Made by a program: the position numbers and the translations under genes. 60,902 bases of DNA. It comes from Chloroflexota bacterium. GTDB lineage: Bacteria; Chloroflexota; Dehalococcoidia; SM23-28-2; RBG-16-64-32. This document shows, one piece after another, positions 25,771 to 35,055 of the stretch. Where the stretch lies: NCBI GenBank assembly GCA_029262695.1, contig JAJCYV010000032.1, forward strand, positions 1-60,902. The letters are read 5' to 3'. Each line of letters starts with the position of its first letter. Within the stretch, counting starts at the first letter, position 1. The notes below the pieces were generated by a model, which had not been told where the DNA came from, did not search any database, and saw nothing but the letters and a program-made list of their open reading frames with translations.

Positions 25771-27732
25771 GTGCTAGACCCGATCAAGGAAGGCGCCCTG
25801 TGGGCGATCATGTTCCTGCCTCTCAGCTCCTTCGCGATCATCACGCTCGTCTCTTTCCTCGGCCTCACCCGTAGCGGGGCCTGGAGCCCGCGCTATAGCG
25901 GCTACCTGACGATCGCTGCCATCTTCGGTTCGTTCCTGCTCTCCCTCTGGGCGCTCGACTCCGTCGCCGACTCCGACGGCGTGCGCATCGGCTTCGATGC
26001 GCACGAGTGGCTCACCGTCGGCGGCCTCGAGGTCAACATCGGGATCACCCTGGACGGCCTCACGGGCGTCATGCTCGTCGTCGTCACCGGCGTCTCCCTC
26101 CTCGTCCAGATCTACTCGCAGGAGTACATGCGCGGCGACGAGGGCTACAACCGCTACTTCGCCTTCATGTCCCTCTTCACGACTTCGATGCTGGGCCTCG
26201 TGCTCGCGTCGAGCGTGCTCCAGCTGTTCGTGTTCTGGGAGCTCGTCGGCCTCAGTTCGTACCTGCTGATCGGCTTCTGGTTCCACAAGGACTCCGCGCG
26301 CCGGGCCGCCACGAAGGCGTTCATGGTCACCCGCATCGGCGACCTCGGCTTCATGATCGCGCTCCTCATCGTCTTCACGGAGACCGGCTCGCTCGACATC
26401 GGCGAGATCCACGAGGCGGCGATCGCCGGTGCCATCGGCTCGACGGCGCTTACGTTCTTCGCCCTCGGCCTCTTCGCCGGCGCGTCCGGTAAGTCGGCGC
26501 AGTTCCCGTTGCACACCTGGCTCCCCGACGCCATGGAAGGCCCGACACCTGTCTCCGCGCTCATCCACGCCGCCACGATGGTCGCCGCCGGCGTCTACCT
26601 CGTCGCGCGCTTCTTCCCCGTCTTCGCCGAGTCAGAGGATGCCCTCCTGACCGTCGCCGTCATCGGCTCGATCACGACGATCATCGCGGCGCTGCTGGGC
26701 ATCGTCGCCACCGACATCAAGCGCGTCATGGCCTACTCGACGATCAGCCAGCTCGGCTACATGATGATGGGCCTGGGCGTCGGCGGTATGGTCGCCGCCA
26801 TCTTCCACCTGTTTACGCACGCCTTCTTCAAGGCGCTCCTCTTCCTCGGTGCCGGCTCCGTCAACCACGCGACGGGCACGTTCGACATGCGCCGCATGGG
26901 CGGCCTGCGCAGATTCATGCCGATCACCTACGGGACCATGGTCGTCGCCTGCCTGGCGCTCGTCGGCGTCTTCCCATTCGCCGGCTTCTGGTCAAAGGAC
27001 GAAATCCTGGCCGATGCCTGGGAGGACCGGCCCTGGGTCTTCTTCGTCGCCATGGCCGGCGTCTACCTCACGGCCCTCTACGTCGGCCGCATGATCATCA
27101 TGACGTTCTATGGCGAGTACCGTGGCGGCCTCCAGGCCGAAGACGAAGAGCACAAGGGTGACGCCCACGCCGGTGGACATCACGGCGATCCGCACGAATC
27201 GCCGGCGCTGATGACGTTGCCGCTCGTCGTCCTCGCCGCCCTCGCCTTCGCGGCCGGATTCCTCAACGCCCCGGGGATCGATTGGCTCGGCGAGATCATC
27301 GAAGGCTGGCTCCCGCACGACACGGAAGTCACGCACACCGACTTCAAGCTATGGATCGCCGCGACGTCCGTAGCGATCGGCCTGGCCGGCCTCTGGACTG
27401 CCTGGGCCATCTACCAGGTGAAGCTCCTCGACGCCGCGCGCATCCGTTCGGCGCTCGGGCCGCTGCCGCAGCTACTCGAGAACCGCTACTACCTCGACTA
27501 TCTCTACGAGACGGTCTTCGTGAAGGAGCTGGTGCTCGGCAGCGCGCGCTGGGGCCTCGCCCTCTGGGACGAGTACGTCATCGACGGCGCCGTCAACGGC
27601 GTCGCAACCGCCACCGGCTGGAGCGCGAAGCAACTCCGGCTGGCGCAGGCCGGGCAAGTGCAGCTCTACGGCGGCGTCATGTTCCTCGGCACCATCGCCG
27701 CTGTCGTCGGCATCCTGGTGGTGAACCCGTGA
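25771..27732 (+). CDS. nuoL: NADH-quinone oxidoreductase subunit L
   Basis: 653 residues, an antiporter-like subunit. GTG start with GGAGAC 5-10 nt before. Blocks: LVGLSSYLLIGFWFHKDSARRAATKAF, QFPLHTWLPDAMEGPTPVSALIHAATMVAAGVYL and SQLGYMMMGLGV, with the proton-path lysines and the Glu of the FWELVG segment. The C-terminal part contains the lateral helix region. Translation may be governed by the upstream repeat. Confidence 0.95.
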   Translation: MLDPIKEGALWAIMFLPLSSFAIITLVSFLGLTRSGAWSPRYSGYLTIAAIFGSFLLSLWALDSVADSDGVRIGFDAHEWLTVGGLEVNIGITLDGLTGVMLVVVTGVSLLVQIYSQEYMRGDEGYNRYFAFMSLFTTSMLGLVLASSVLQLFVFWELVGLSSYLLIGFWFHKDSARRAATKAFMVTRIGDLGFMIALLIVFTETGSLDIGEIHEAAIAGAIGSTALTFFALGLFAGASGKSAQFPLHTWLPDAMEGPTPVSALIHAATMVAAGVYLVARFFPVFAESEDALLTVAVIGSITTIIAALLGIVATDIKRVMAYSTISQLGYMMMGLGVGGMVAAIFHLFTHAFFKALLFLGAGSVNHATGTFDMRRMGGLRRFMPITYGTMVVACLALVGVFPFAGFWSKDEILADAWEDRPWVFFVAMAGVYLTALYVGRMIIMTFYGEYRGGLQAEDEEHKGDAHAGGHHGDPHESPALMTLPLVVLAALAFAAGFLNAPGIDWLGEIIEGWLPHDTEVTHTDFKLWIAATSVAIGLAGLWTAWAIYQVKLLDAARIRSALGPLPQLLENRYYLDYLYETVFVKELVLGSARWGLALWDEYVIDGAVNGVATATGWSAKQLRLAQAGQVQLYGGVMFLGTIAAVVGILVVNP

Positions 27733-27742
27733 GACTGGCCCG

Positions 27743-29215
27743 ATGCTGACGTTCGCGATCTTCTTCCCGCTCCTCGGCGCCGTCCTCATCGCGACGCTGC
27801 CGAAGGCCCAGGAGCGCTCCGCGAAGCACATCGCCGCCGTCACGACGGCGATCGTGCTCGGCGTCGTCGCCTATCTCTTCATCGACTACGACCGCGGCGC
27901 CGGCGGCTACCAGTTCCTCGACAGCAGCACCTGGCTCGACTCCGCCCCCGATATCTCAGACTTCGATCTCAACTACGCCGTCGGCCTCGACGGCCTCTCG
28001 CTGCCGCTCGTCCTGCTCACTGCCTTCCTCGGCCTCGTCTCCGTCCTCATCTCCTGGCGCATCGAGCTGCGCCCGAAGGAGTACTTCGCCTGGCTCCTCG
28101 TCCTCGAGACGAGCCTGCTCGGCGTGTTTAGCTCGCTGGACCTCGTCCTCTTCTTCCTCTTCTGGGAAGTCGAACTGATCCCGATGTTCTTCCTGATCTC
28201 GGTCTGGGGCAGCGGCAACCGCGTCTACTCCGCGTGGAAGTACGTCCTCTACACCTTCTTCGGCTCGGCCTTCATGATCGTCGGCATCCTCACGCTCGGC
28301 TTCACCGCCGGCACGTTCGACATACGCGAGCTGGCCGAGGTCGGCTCGTTCGACGGCGCCATCATCCCCGCCTGGGCCATCTTCACGCTGCTCAGCATCG
28401 CCTTCCTCGTCAAGATGCCAGTCGTCCCCTTCCATACGTGGCTGCCCGACGCCCATACGGACGCGCCGACGGCTGTCAGCGTCATCCTCGCCGGCGTCCT
28501 CCTGAAGATGGGCGGCTACGGCATCCTGCGCATGTCGTTCAGCATCATGCCGGAGCAGGCGTCCGACGCGAACGTGATCTTCGCCATCATCGCCGCAGTC
28601 AGCATCCTCTACGGCGCGATGATGACGCTGATCCAGACGGACCTCAAACGCCTCATCGCCTACTCGTCGGTGAGCCATATGGGCTACGTGCTCCTCGGCA
28701 CCTCGTCCATCGGCGTCGTCGGGCTCACTGGCGCGGCCACGCAGATGGTCACGCACGGCCTGATCACCGGCATGCTCTTCGCCCTCGTCGGCATGGTCTA
28801 CGACCGCGCCCACACCCGCGAGATCGGTCAGCTCCGCGGCCTCGCCACCCGCATGCCGTTCATCACGGCGATGATGCTCGTCGCCGGCCTCGCCTCGCTT
28901 GGCCTGCCCGCGCTGGCCGGCTTCGCTGCCGAGGTCACGATCTTCCTCGGCACCTTCGAACGACACGAGGCGCTCACGATCGTCGGCGTACTCGGCGTCG
29001 CCTTCGCCGCCGGATACATCCTCTGGACGGTCCAGCGCGTCTTCTGGGGCGAGCCCGACCCGAAATGGGCCGAGCTGACCGACGCCACGGAATGGTGGGA
29101 GCGCGGGCCGCTCATCGCCCTCACCGCTGCCATCGTCGCCATCGGCGTCTATCCCGCCTGGGTGATGGACCTCCTGCATGACGGTGTCGCGCCCATCGCG
29201 GAGAGGCTCGCCTGA
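27743..29215 (+). CDS. nuoM: NADH-quinone oxidoreductase subunit M
   Basis: 490 residues, 14 helices. Blocks: FFLFWEVELIPMFFLISVWG (Glu of TM5), KMPVVPFHTWLPDAHTDAPTAVSVILAGVLLKMGGYG and LIAYSSVSHMGYVLLG. One of three antiporter-like proton channels. It starts 10 nt after nuoL. Confidence 0.95.
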   Translation: MLTFAIFFPLLGAVLIATLPKAQERSAKHIAAVTTAIVLGVVAYLFIDYDRGAGGYQFLDSSTWLDSAPDISDFDLNYAVGLDGLSLPLVLLTAFLGLVSVLISWRIELRPKEYFAWLLVLETSLLGVFSSLDLVLFFLFWEVELIPMFFLISVWGSGNRVYSAWKYVLYTFFGSAFMIVGILTLGFTAGTFDIRELAEVGSFDGAIIPAWAIFTLLSIAFLVKMPVVPFHTWLPDAHTDAPTAVSVILAGVLLKMGGYGILRMSFSIMPEQASDANVIFAIIAAVSILYGAMMTLIQTDLKRLIAYSSVSHMGYVLLGTSSIGVVGLTGAATQMVTHGLITGMLFALVGMVYDRAHTREIGQLRGLATRMPFITAMMLVAGLASLGLPALAGFAAEVTIFLGTFERHEALTIVGVLGVAFAAGYILWTVQRVFWGEPDPKWAELTDATEWWERGPLIALTAAIVAIGVYPAWVMDLLHDGVAPIAERLA

Positions 29216-29242
29216 TGACCCTTCGACTTAGCCTGCCTCTCG

Positions 29243-29260
29243 GTCCGCCCTCCGGCGGAC
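29243..29260. other. Hairpin between nuoM and nuoN
   Basis: GTCCGCC-CTCC-GGCGGAC, a perfect 7-bp stem in the only sizeable gap (88 bp) of the operon. There is no T run, so it is not an obvious terminator; it may stabilise or process the mRNA. Confidence 0.45.
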
Positions 29261-29303
29261 TCAGGATGATCGGCCGGTCCGACATCGTTCAGGTGAGCCT
29301 GTA

Positions 29304-30776
29304 ATGGACGACCTGAACCTTCTCGGGCCGCAGCTCGCGCTGCTGATCGGCGCCGCCTACATCATCATCGTCGACGTCCTCTTGCCACTGGCCGGCCGCG
29401 AGGCGTACGGGCAGCGCCGCCTGCTGCTGCCAGGCCTTGCCGTCCTCGCCGCCGCCGGTTCAGCCGGCTGGTCGCTGGCGCTGGTCCTGACGGACGAGCG
29501 GGGCGAGGCGTTCGACGGCATGATGACCGTGGACGACTTCACGCTCTTCTTCAACTTCCTCTTCGCCGGCGTCGCCGGCGTCATCGTCCTCGGCTCCGTC
29601 GACTTCCTGGACCGCAACCGCTTCCGGGCCGAATACCTGGCGCTGATTCTCGCCGCCGCTGCCGGTATGAGCCTGATGGCTGCCGGCACCGACCTGATTA
29701 TGATCTTCGTCGCGCTGGAGCTGCAGGCGATCGCCCTCTTCGCCCTCGTCGGCATCAGCAAGAGCGATTCCGGCAGCGAGGCGACCCTCAAGTTCCTCCT
29801 CCTCAGCGCCGTCAGCACCGCCATCACCCTTTACGGAATGGCCTACCTCTTCGGCCTCTCCGGCGAGACCAGCCTCGACGGCATCGCCAGCTATGTCGCG
29901 AATACCGACGAAAACCGCTCCGCACTCGTGCTCGCCGCCGTCTTCCTCACCGCAGGCCTCGGCTTCAAGATGGCCGTCGTCCCCTTCCAGATGTGGGTGC
30001 CCGACGTCTACGAGGGCGCGCCGACCCCGATCACCGCCTTCCTCTCGGTCGCCAGCAAGGCGGCCGGGTTCGCCGTCGTCATGCGCATCTTCCTCGTCGC
30101 ACTCGGCGAAGGCATCGTCACGACCGATTGGGCGTACCTCTTCGCCGCCATCGCCGCCGTCTCGATGACCGTCGGCAACGTGCTGGCGCTCGTGCAAGGG
30201 AACATCAAGCGCATGCTCGGGTACAGCTCCATCGCGCAGGCGGGCACGATCCTCATCGGCCTCGCGGCCGTCGCCGCCGAGGATCCGCAACTGCTTCTCG
30301 GCACCAGCTCCGTCGTCTTCTTCCTCGGCGCCTACGCCTTCACCAACATCGGCGCCTTCCTCGCCATCATCGCCATCTCGCACAAGATCGGCTCCAACGA
30401 GATCGACGACTACGCCGGCGTCGCCAAACGCTCGCCGCTCCTCGCGCTCGGCCTCGCTGCCTGCCTCTTCTCGCTCACCGGCTTTCCGCCGACAGCAGGC
30501 TTCATCGCCAAGGTCTACGTCTTCAACGCGGCGGTGCAGGCCGACCTCGTCTGGCTCGCCATCATCGGCGTCATCAACAGCGTCATCGCCGCCTACTACT
30601 ACCTACGTGTCGTGCTCAACATGTTCGCGCGCGACCCCGAGACGGACGACGCGTTCCAGCCCAACCCGTACCTGGGCGTGGCCCTCGCTGCCGCCGTCAT
30701 CGGCCTCTTCGCCATCGGCGTCTACCCGACGCCGCTGATCGAGGCGTCAGAGTCCGCCGCCCGCGTCTTCGGCTAG
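29304..30776 (+). CDS. nuoN: NADH-quinone oxidoreductase subunit N
   Basis: 490 residues. Blocks: MIFVALELQAIALFALVG, GLGFKMAVVPFQMWVPDVYEGAPTPITAFLSVASKAAGF and MLGYSSIAQAGTILIGLA. The last gene of the operon. Its 3' end overlaps by 30 nt the 3' end of the opposing epimerase gene. Confidence 0.95.
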   Translation: MDDLNLLGPQLALLIGAAYIIIVDVLLPLAGREAYGQRRLLLPGLAVLAAAGSAGWSLALVLTDERGEAFDGMMTVDDFTLFFNFLFAGVAGVIVLGSVDFLDRNRFRAEYLALILAAAAGMSLMAAGTDLIMIFVALELQAIALFALVGISKSDSGSEATLKFLLLSAVSTAITLYGMAYLFGLSGETSLDGIASYVANTDENRSALVLAAVFLTAGLGFKMAVVPFQMWVPDVYEGAPTPITAFLSVASKAAGFAVVMRIFLVALGEGIVTTDWAYLFAAIAAVSMTVGNVLALVQGNIKRMLGYSSIAQAGTILIGLAAVAAEDPQLLLGTSSVVFFLGAYAFTNIGAFLAIIAISHKIGSNEIDDYAGVAKRSPLLALGLAACLFSLTGFPPTAGFIAKVYVFNAAVQADLVWLAIIGVINSVIAAYYYLRVVLNMFARDPETDDAFQPNPYLGVALAAAVIGLFAIGVYPTPLIEASESAARVFG

Positions 30777-31772
30777 CTCCCGGTATTTGGCAATCACGGC
30801 GTCTTCCGCCTCGTAATCAAACGCTCTCGGATGTATCTGCGCAATGGGCCCCGGTGGGTTCTTCGCGAGGTGCTCAACGGTGAGTCGCAGCGCCTCATCC
30901 GCAGAGATGACATCTGCGTATCCCAGCTCAGCCTCGATACGCGACTGATCGTAGAGGAAGATGTTGCCACCGGTTGTGTACGGCGTGCCCGCCTCCCAGG
31001 TCCCGGCCGGTACCGGCACGGCTTCCCATTGATGAGCGCCGATGGCAGCGATGAGGTCGGTGAGCTGTCGCACGGTGTACTGGCGCTGGTCGCCTGTGTT
31101 GTAGACGGTCCCTGGCCTGGCACGTTCGAGGGTGAGGACGGTGGCGTGGGCCAGATTGCGCGTCGCGCCACGGTGGAAGAGGTCGAGACCGCCGCCGGGA
31201 AGCGCGATCTGCCTGCGGCCGTCCTGGATTCGTTTCACCCAGTACCACTCGCGTACCGGTCCGGGCCCGTAGACGCCGGGGTAGCGCAGGACGACGGACG
31301 GCAGACGCCCCGCCTTCTGCGCGGCGAGTGCGGCACGCTCGGCCGCGAGCTTGTCGTAACCAGCCGTGTAGTGTTTTGGGTATCCGCCGGTGCGGAGCGG
31401 CGCATCTTCACTGATCGGCACCGGATGCGGGCTCACTCGGCCTTCCTGGATCGCGGCGAACGCATCGTAGACGTCCCCGGAACTCACCATCACGAATCTC
31501 TCAAGGCTGGAGAATGTACGGGCGATGACTTCCACGTGTGATGGGTTCAGCACCATCATGTGGAGCAGCGAGTCCGGCCGGAACTCGGAAGCCACCATCC
31601 GCAGGAACCCTTCGTCATCTCCCTTGCCATGGAAGTGGCGGGCACTTGTTGGTCCCTCGGACTCGTGCTCGCCACGGTGGAGAACAGCCACTTCGTGGCC
31701 AAGCTCTACGAGTTCGCGAACGATTTCGGATCCGCTGCGGCCGGTACCGCCAATCACGAGAACTCGCGCCAT
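30747..31772 (-). CDS. Extended SDR, NAD(P)-dependent epimerase/dehydratase family
   Basis: 341 residues. Rossmann motif IGGTGRSGSEIV at 7-18, VMVSSGDVYDAF near 90-105, and RYPGVYGPGP with PGGGLDLFHRGATRNLAHA further on. The family acts on nucleotide sugars or related small molecules; the substrate is unknown. The ATG has no Shine-Dalgarno, but TAGAAT lies 6 nt before it, indicating a leaderless mRNA divergent from ybeY. Confidence 0.82.
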   Translation of the reverse strand: MARVLVIGGTGRSGSEIVRELVELGHEVAVLHRGEHESEGPTSARHFHGKGDDEGFLRMVASEFRPDSLLHMMVLNPSHVEVIARTFSSLERFVMVSSGDVYDAFAAIQEGRVSPHPVPISEDAPLRTGGYPKHYTAGYDKLAAERAALAAQKAGRLPSVVLRYPGVYGPGPVREWYWVKRIQDGRRQIALPGGGLDLFHRGATRNLAHATVLTLERARPGTVYNTGDQRQYTVRQLTDLIAAIGAHQWEAVPVPAGTWEAGTPYTTGGNIFLYDQSRIEAELGYADVISADEALRLTVEHLAKNPPGPIAQIHPRAFDYEAEDAVIAKYRELAEDAGGGL

Positions 31773-31778
31773 GATCCG

Positions 31779-31811
31779 ATTCTAGGCGCTTCACGGACGG
31801 ACTGATACGCT
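31779..31811. promoter_or_regulatory. Divergent leaderless promoters between the epimerase gene and ybeY
   Basis: Minus strand: TAGAAT (31784-31779), 6 nt, ATG. Plus strand: TACGCT (31806-31811), 6 nt, GTG. The gap is 45 bp. Both starts have the same geometry and no ribosome site. Confidence 0.55.
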
Positions 31812-31817
31812 GGCCTC

Positions 31818-32282
31818 GTGGCCACTCACGATATCCTCGTCTCCATCGAGCCTGACTTCGCGCGCCGCGTGCAGGCGGACTGGCTCACAGGCATCGCCCG
31901 CATCACGCTTGAGCACCAAGACGTCGACGACTGCCAGCTGAGCGTCGCCGTCACGACCGACGACGAGATCCACGCCCTCAACCGCCAGTACGCCGCTGAG
32001 GACAGGCCCACGGACGTCCTCTCGTTCTCGCAGGAGGAGGGCGAGGCGTTCATTCTCGCGCCCGACGAACTCCGGCACCTCGGCGACGTCATCATCTCGC
32101 TCGAAACGGCGGAACGGCAGGCAGTGGAAGCCGGTCACGACCTCGATGCCGAGATGGCGCACCTGCTGGCGCACGGCGTCCTCCACCTCCTCGGCTACGA
32201 CCACGCCGAACCAGCCGAGGAGCGCGAGATGCGCGAACATGAGCGCGCCGTTCTGGCAAAGGCCGGCATTGCGGCGCACTAA
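31818..32282 (+). CDS. ybeY: rRNA maturation endonuclease YbeY
   Basis: 154 residues. The metal-binding signature HGVLHLLGYDH is at about 121-131, and PTDVLSFSQ upstream matches the family. YbeY helps trim the 3' end of 16S rRNA. GTG start without Shine-Dalgarno, 6 nt after a -10-like box. Confidence 0.92.
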   Translation: MATHDILVSIEPDFARRVQADWLTGIARITLEHQDVDDCQLSVAVTTDDEIHALNRQYAAEDRPTDVLSFSQEEGEAFILAPDELRHLGDVIISLETAERQAVEAGHDLDAEMAHLLAHGVLHLLGYDHAEPAEEREMREHERAVLAKAGIAAH

Positions 32283-32315
32283 CCACTAACCACTGCCCGC
32301 CAACCACTCTATAAT
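32281..32315 (+). promoter_or_regulatory. dnaX leaderless promoter with AACCACT heptamers
   Basis: TATAAT (32310-32315) is 6 nt before the dnaX GTG. Upstream, AACCACT occurs at 32281, 32288 and 32302, exactly in 7-bp phase; the slot at 32295 is degenerate. Confidence 0.6.
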
Positions 32316-32321
32316 GGCCCC

Positions 32322-34070
32322 GTGAACGAACTCCCACTCGCCGCCCCGGCGGAGGCTACTTCCCCGGCGTCCAACGAGGTCCTCTACCGCAAGTGGCGCC
32401 CGCAGTCCTTCGCCGAAGTGCACGGCCACGAGGCGATCACGCGCACCCTGCGCAACTCCGTCGCCTCCGGCCGCCTCGCGCACGCTTACCTGTTCTGCGG
32501 GCCGCGCGGCACCGGCAAGACGACGCTCGGACGCCTGCTCGCCAAGGCGGCGAACTGCGCCGCGCAACAGGACGGCGAACCCTGCAACGAGTGCGACTCC
32601 TGCCGCTCCTTCATCGAGGGCCGCGCGATGGACTTCGTGGAGCAGGACGCCGCCAGCCACAACAGCGTCGACGACATTCGCCAGCTGCGCGAAAACGTCG
32701 TCCTCACACCGATGGCCAGCGACCGCAAGGTCTACCTCCTCGACGAAGTGCACATGCTCACGGGAGCAGCCCAGAACGCCCTCCTCAAGACGCTTGAGGA
32801 GCCGCCGCCGCACATCATCTTCGTCCTCGCCACCACTGAAGCGCACAAGGTTGCCGGAACGATCGCCTCACGCTGCCAGCGCTTCGACCTCAAGCGTATC
32901 CCGCTGGCGGCCATGGTCGATCGCCTCACCTACATCTGCCAGCAGGAGGGCTTCGAGATCGACCGCCCCTCGCTCGAGGAGATCGGACGCTCCGCAACCG
33001 GCAGCATGCGCGACGCCATCAACGCACTGGAGCAGGTCGTTACCTACTACGGGAAGACGCCAACCGCCGACCAGGTGCAGGATGCACTGGGCCTCAGCGT
33101 CGACGTCCGCAGCGGCCAGCTCGCCCGGGCGGCGCTCAGCGGCGATCTCGCCGCCGGACTGCGCACCATCGCCCACGTGCGCGACGACGGCGCTGACATG
33201 CGGCAGTTCGCGAAGCAGGTGGTCAAGTACCTGCGCGGTCTCCTCCTGGCCAAGGCCGGCGCCGCCGAGTCGCTCGACCTGCCCGCCGAAATGGCCGCCG
33301 AAGTGCGCGCCGAAGCCGCGGACCTGCCCAAGGACGCCATCATCCGCGGCCTTCAGGCCTTCGGGCGCGCGGACTTCCGGGACGACCCATCCGCCACGGG
33401 CGGCTCACTCCCCCTCGAACTCGCGTTGCTCGACCTCACCGCAGATGTAGAAAGGCCCGCGCAACCTTCCCCGTCAGCTGAACAACGCACACCACCACAG
33501 CGTGAAACGCCGACGCCGAAGCCTGCGGCCAGGTCCGCACCGGCGGCTGAGCCCAGAGCAGAGACCGCGCCCGCTCCGGAGGCCAAAGAGAAGCCTGTCA
33601 CGCCTGCCAAATCCGAACCGGCGGCTGAATCCAAAGCAGAGGCCGTGCCCGCTCCGGAACCCAGAGAGATGCCGGTCACCGCGCCTGCGAAAGCCGCACC
33701 GGCCGCCGCCGCAACGGACGATCTGCTGGCGCGCGTCCGGCAGGCCAGCAGGGAAGGCGACCGTCAGCTCTCAGCGCTCCTCAACGGCTCCTGTGAAGTG
33801 CTGTCGGCGGAAGGCGATACCGTCGTCCTCGGCTTCTATCACACGTTCCACCTGGAGCGTGTCGAGAGTGGTGCCTATAAGGAGGCGCTCGACGAACTCT
33901 TTTCCAGCGCGCTCGGCCGGAAAATCACCGTAAAGTACGAACACGCACCGCGCGACCGCGGCTCCGAAAAGGCTGAGCCGAAGGGCGGCCATCTCGTGAA
34001 GGCCGCTCAGGAGTTGGGGGCGCGCACCGTATCGCCAACCAGAGAGGGAGAAGGAGGCCCAGATGCCTAA
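32322..34070 (+). CDS. dnaX: DNA polymerase III subunit gamma/tau
   Basis: 582 residues. Walker A GPRGTGKTTLGRLLAK near 62-77, zinc cluster CNECDSC, Walker B VYLLDEVHML, sensor LATTEAHKV. It loads the sliding clamp. The central third (about 385-460) is a low-complexity Ala/Pro/Glu linker with imperfect repeats (APAPEAKEKPVTPAK, VPAPEPREMPVTAPAK), followed by a tau-like C-terminus. The GTG start appears leaderless; the stop overlaps ybaB. Confidence 0.94.
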   Translation: MNELPLAAPAEATSPASNEVLYRKWRPQSFAEVHGHEAITRTLRNSVASGRLAHAYLFCGPRGTGKTTLGRLLAKAANCAAQQDGEPCNECDSCRSFIEGRAMDFVEQDAASHNSVDDIRQLRENVVLTPMASDRKVYLLDEVHMLTGAAQNALLKTLEEPPPHIIFVLATTEAHKVAGTIASRCQRFDLKRIPLAAMVDRLTYICQQEGFEIDRPSLEEIGRSATGSMRDAINALEQVVTYYGKTPTADQVQDALGLSVDVRSGQLARAALSGDLAAGLRTIAHVRDDGADMRQFAKQVVKYLRGLLLAKAGAAESLDLPAEMAAEVRAEAADLPKDAIIRGLQAFGRADFRDDPSATGGSLPLELALLDLTADVERPAQPSPSAEQRTPPQRETPTPKPAARSAPAAEPRAETAPAPEAKEKPVTPAKSEPAAESKAEAVPAPEPREMPVTAPAKAAPAAAATDDLLARVRQASREGDRQLSALLNGSCEVLSAEGDTVVLGFYHTFHLERVESGAYKEALDELFSSALGRKITVKYEHAPRDRGSEKAEPKGGHLVKAAQELGARTVSPTREGEGGPDA

Positions 34071-34416
34071 GCGAGGAAGAATGCCCGCCGGAGGAGGAGG
34101 CGGCGGCGGCGGCGACCTGATGAAGCAGATCCAGCAGATGCAGTCCAAGCTCGCCGACGCCCAATCCAAGCTCGATGACATGGAGTTTGAGGCAACATCC
34201 GGCGGCGGCGCCGTGCACGTCGTCCTCAACGCCCATCCGGCGCTCAAGACGATCACGATCCAGCCTGACGCCGTCGACCCCGACGACGTCGAGATGCTAC
34301 AGGACCTGATCATGGCCGCGATGAACGACGGCCTGGAGCAGGTGCGCAGCGGCCAGATGCAGCAGCTGGCGGGCCTCGCTGGCGGAATGAACATCCCCGG
34401 TCTGGACCTCGGCTGA
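34063..34416 (+). CDS. ybaB: Nucleoid-associated protein YbaB/EbfC
   Basis: 117 residues. After a Gly-rich start (about residues 9-17) comes the YbaB fold: MKQIQQMQSKLADAQSKL and VVLNAHPALKTITIQPDAVDP. It forms a DNA-binding tweezer-like dimer. It overlaps dnaX and precedes recR, the classical dnaX-ybaB-recR order. Confidence 0.92.
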   Translation: MPKRGRMPAGGGGGGGGDLMKQIQQMQSKLADAQSKLDDMEFEATSGGGAVHVVLNAHPALKTITIQPDAVDPDDVEMLQDLIMAAMNDGLEQVRSGQMQQLAGLAGGMNIPGLDLG

Positions 34417-34434
34417 TCGCCGGAACGGCCTCAC

Positions 34435-35055
34435 GTGAACGAGCGCAGCACATCCACCGCCGCGCCTCTGGCCCGCCTGATCGAGGAGTTCTACCGCCTT
34501 CCCGGCATCGGGCCCAAGAGCGCCCAGCGCCTGGCGTACTACCTGCTGCGTATGCCCGCCGCGGACGCCCGTTCGCTCGCCGAGGCCATCGTCGAGGTGA
34601 AGGACAAAGTCACCCTCTGTTCCACCTGCCAGAACGTCACCGAGGTCGACCCCTGCCGCGTCTGCACCGACCACGGCCGCGACCGCTCGGTCATCTGCGT
34701 CGTCGAAGAGCCGCTGGACATCCTCGCACTGGAGCGCACCGGCTCCTACCACGGCCTCTACCACGTCCTTCACGGCGCCATCTCGCCGATGGACGGCATC
34801 GGCCCGGAGGACCTCAAGGTATCCGAGCTCCTCGACCGGCTGCGCGCCGGCGAAACGAAGGAGATCATCCTCGCCACCAACCCCAACCTCGAGGGCGAAG
34901 CCACCTCCATGTACATCTCCCGGCTCATCGGCCCGCTCGGCCTGCGCATCACCCGCCTCGCCCGCGGCCTGCCCGCCGGCGGCGACCTCGAGTACGCCGA
35001 CGACGTCACGCTGACGCGAGCACTCGAGGGCCGGCAGGACATGGACGGCGTTTGA
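34435..35055 (+). CDS. recR: Recombination protein RecR
   Basis: 206 residues. Helix-hairpin-helix LPGIGPKSAQRLAYYLL, zinc finger CSTCQNVTEVDPCRVC, and a Toprim domain (ICVVEEPLDILALERTGSYHGLYHVLHG). It acts with RecF and RecO to load RecA at gaps. GTG start. The stop overlaps recO, so recR and recO are coupled. Confidence 0.95.
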   Translation: MNERSTSTAAPLARLIEEFYRLPGIGPKSAQRLAYYLLRMPAADARSLAEAIVEVKDKVTLCSTCQNVTEVDPCRVCTDHGRDRSVICVVEEPLDILALERTGSYHGLYHVLHGAISPMDGIGPEDLKVSELLDRLRAGETKEIILATNPNLEGEATSMYISRLIGPLGLRITRLARGLPAGGDLEYADDVTLTRALEGRQDMDGV

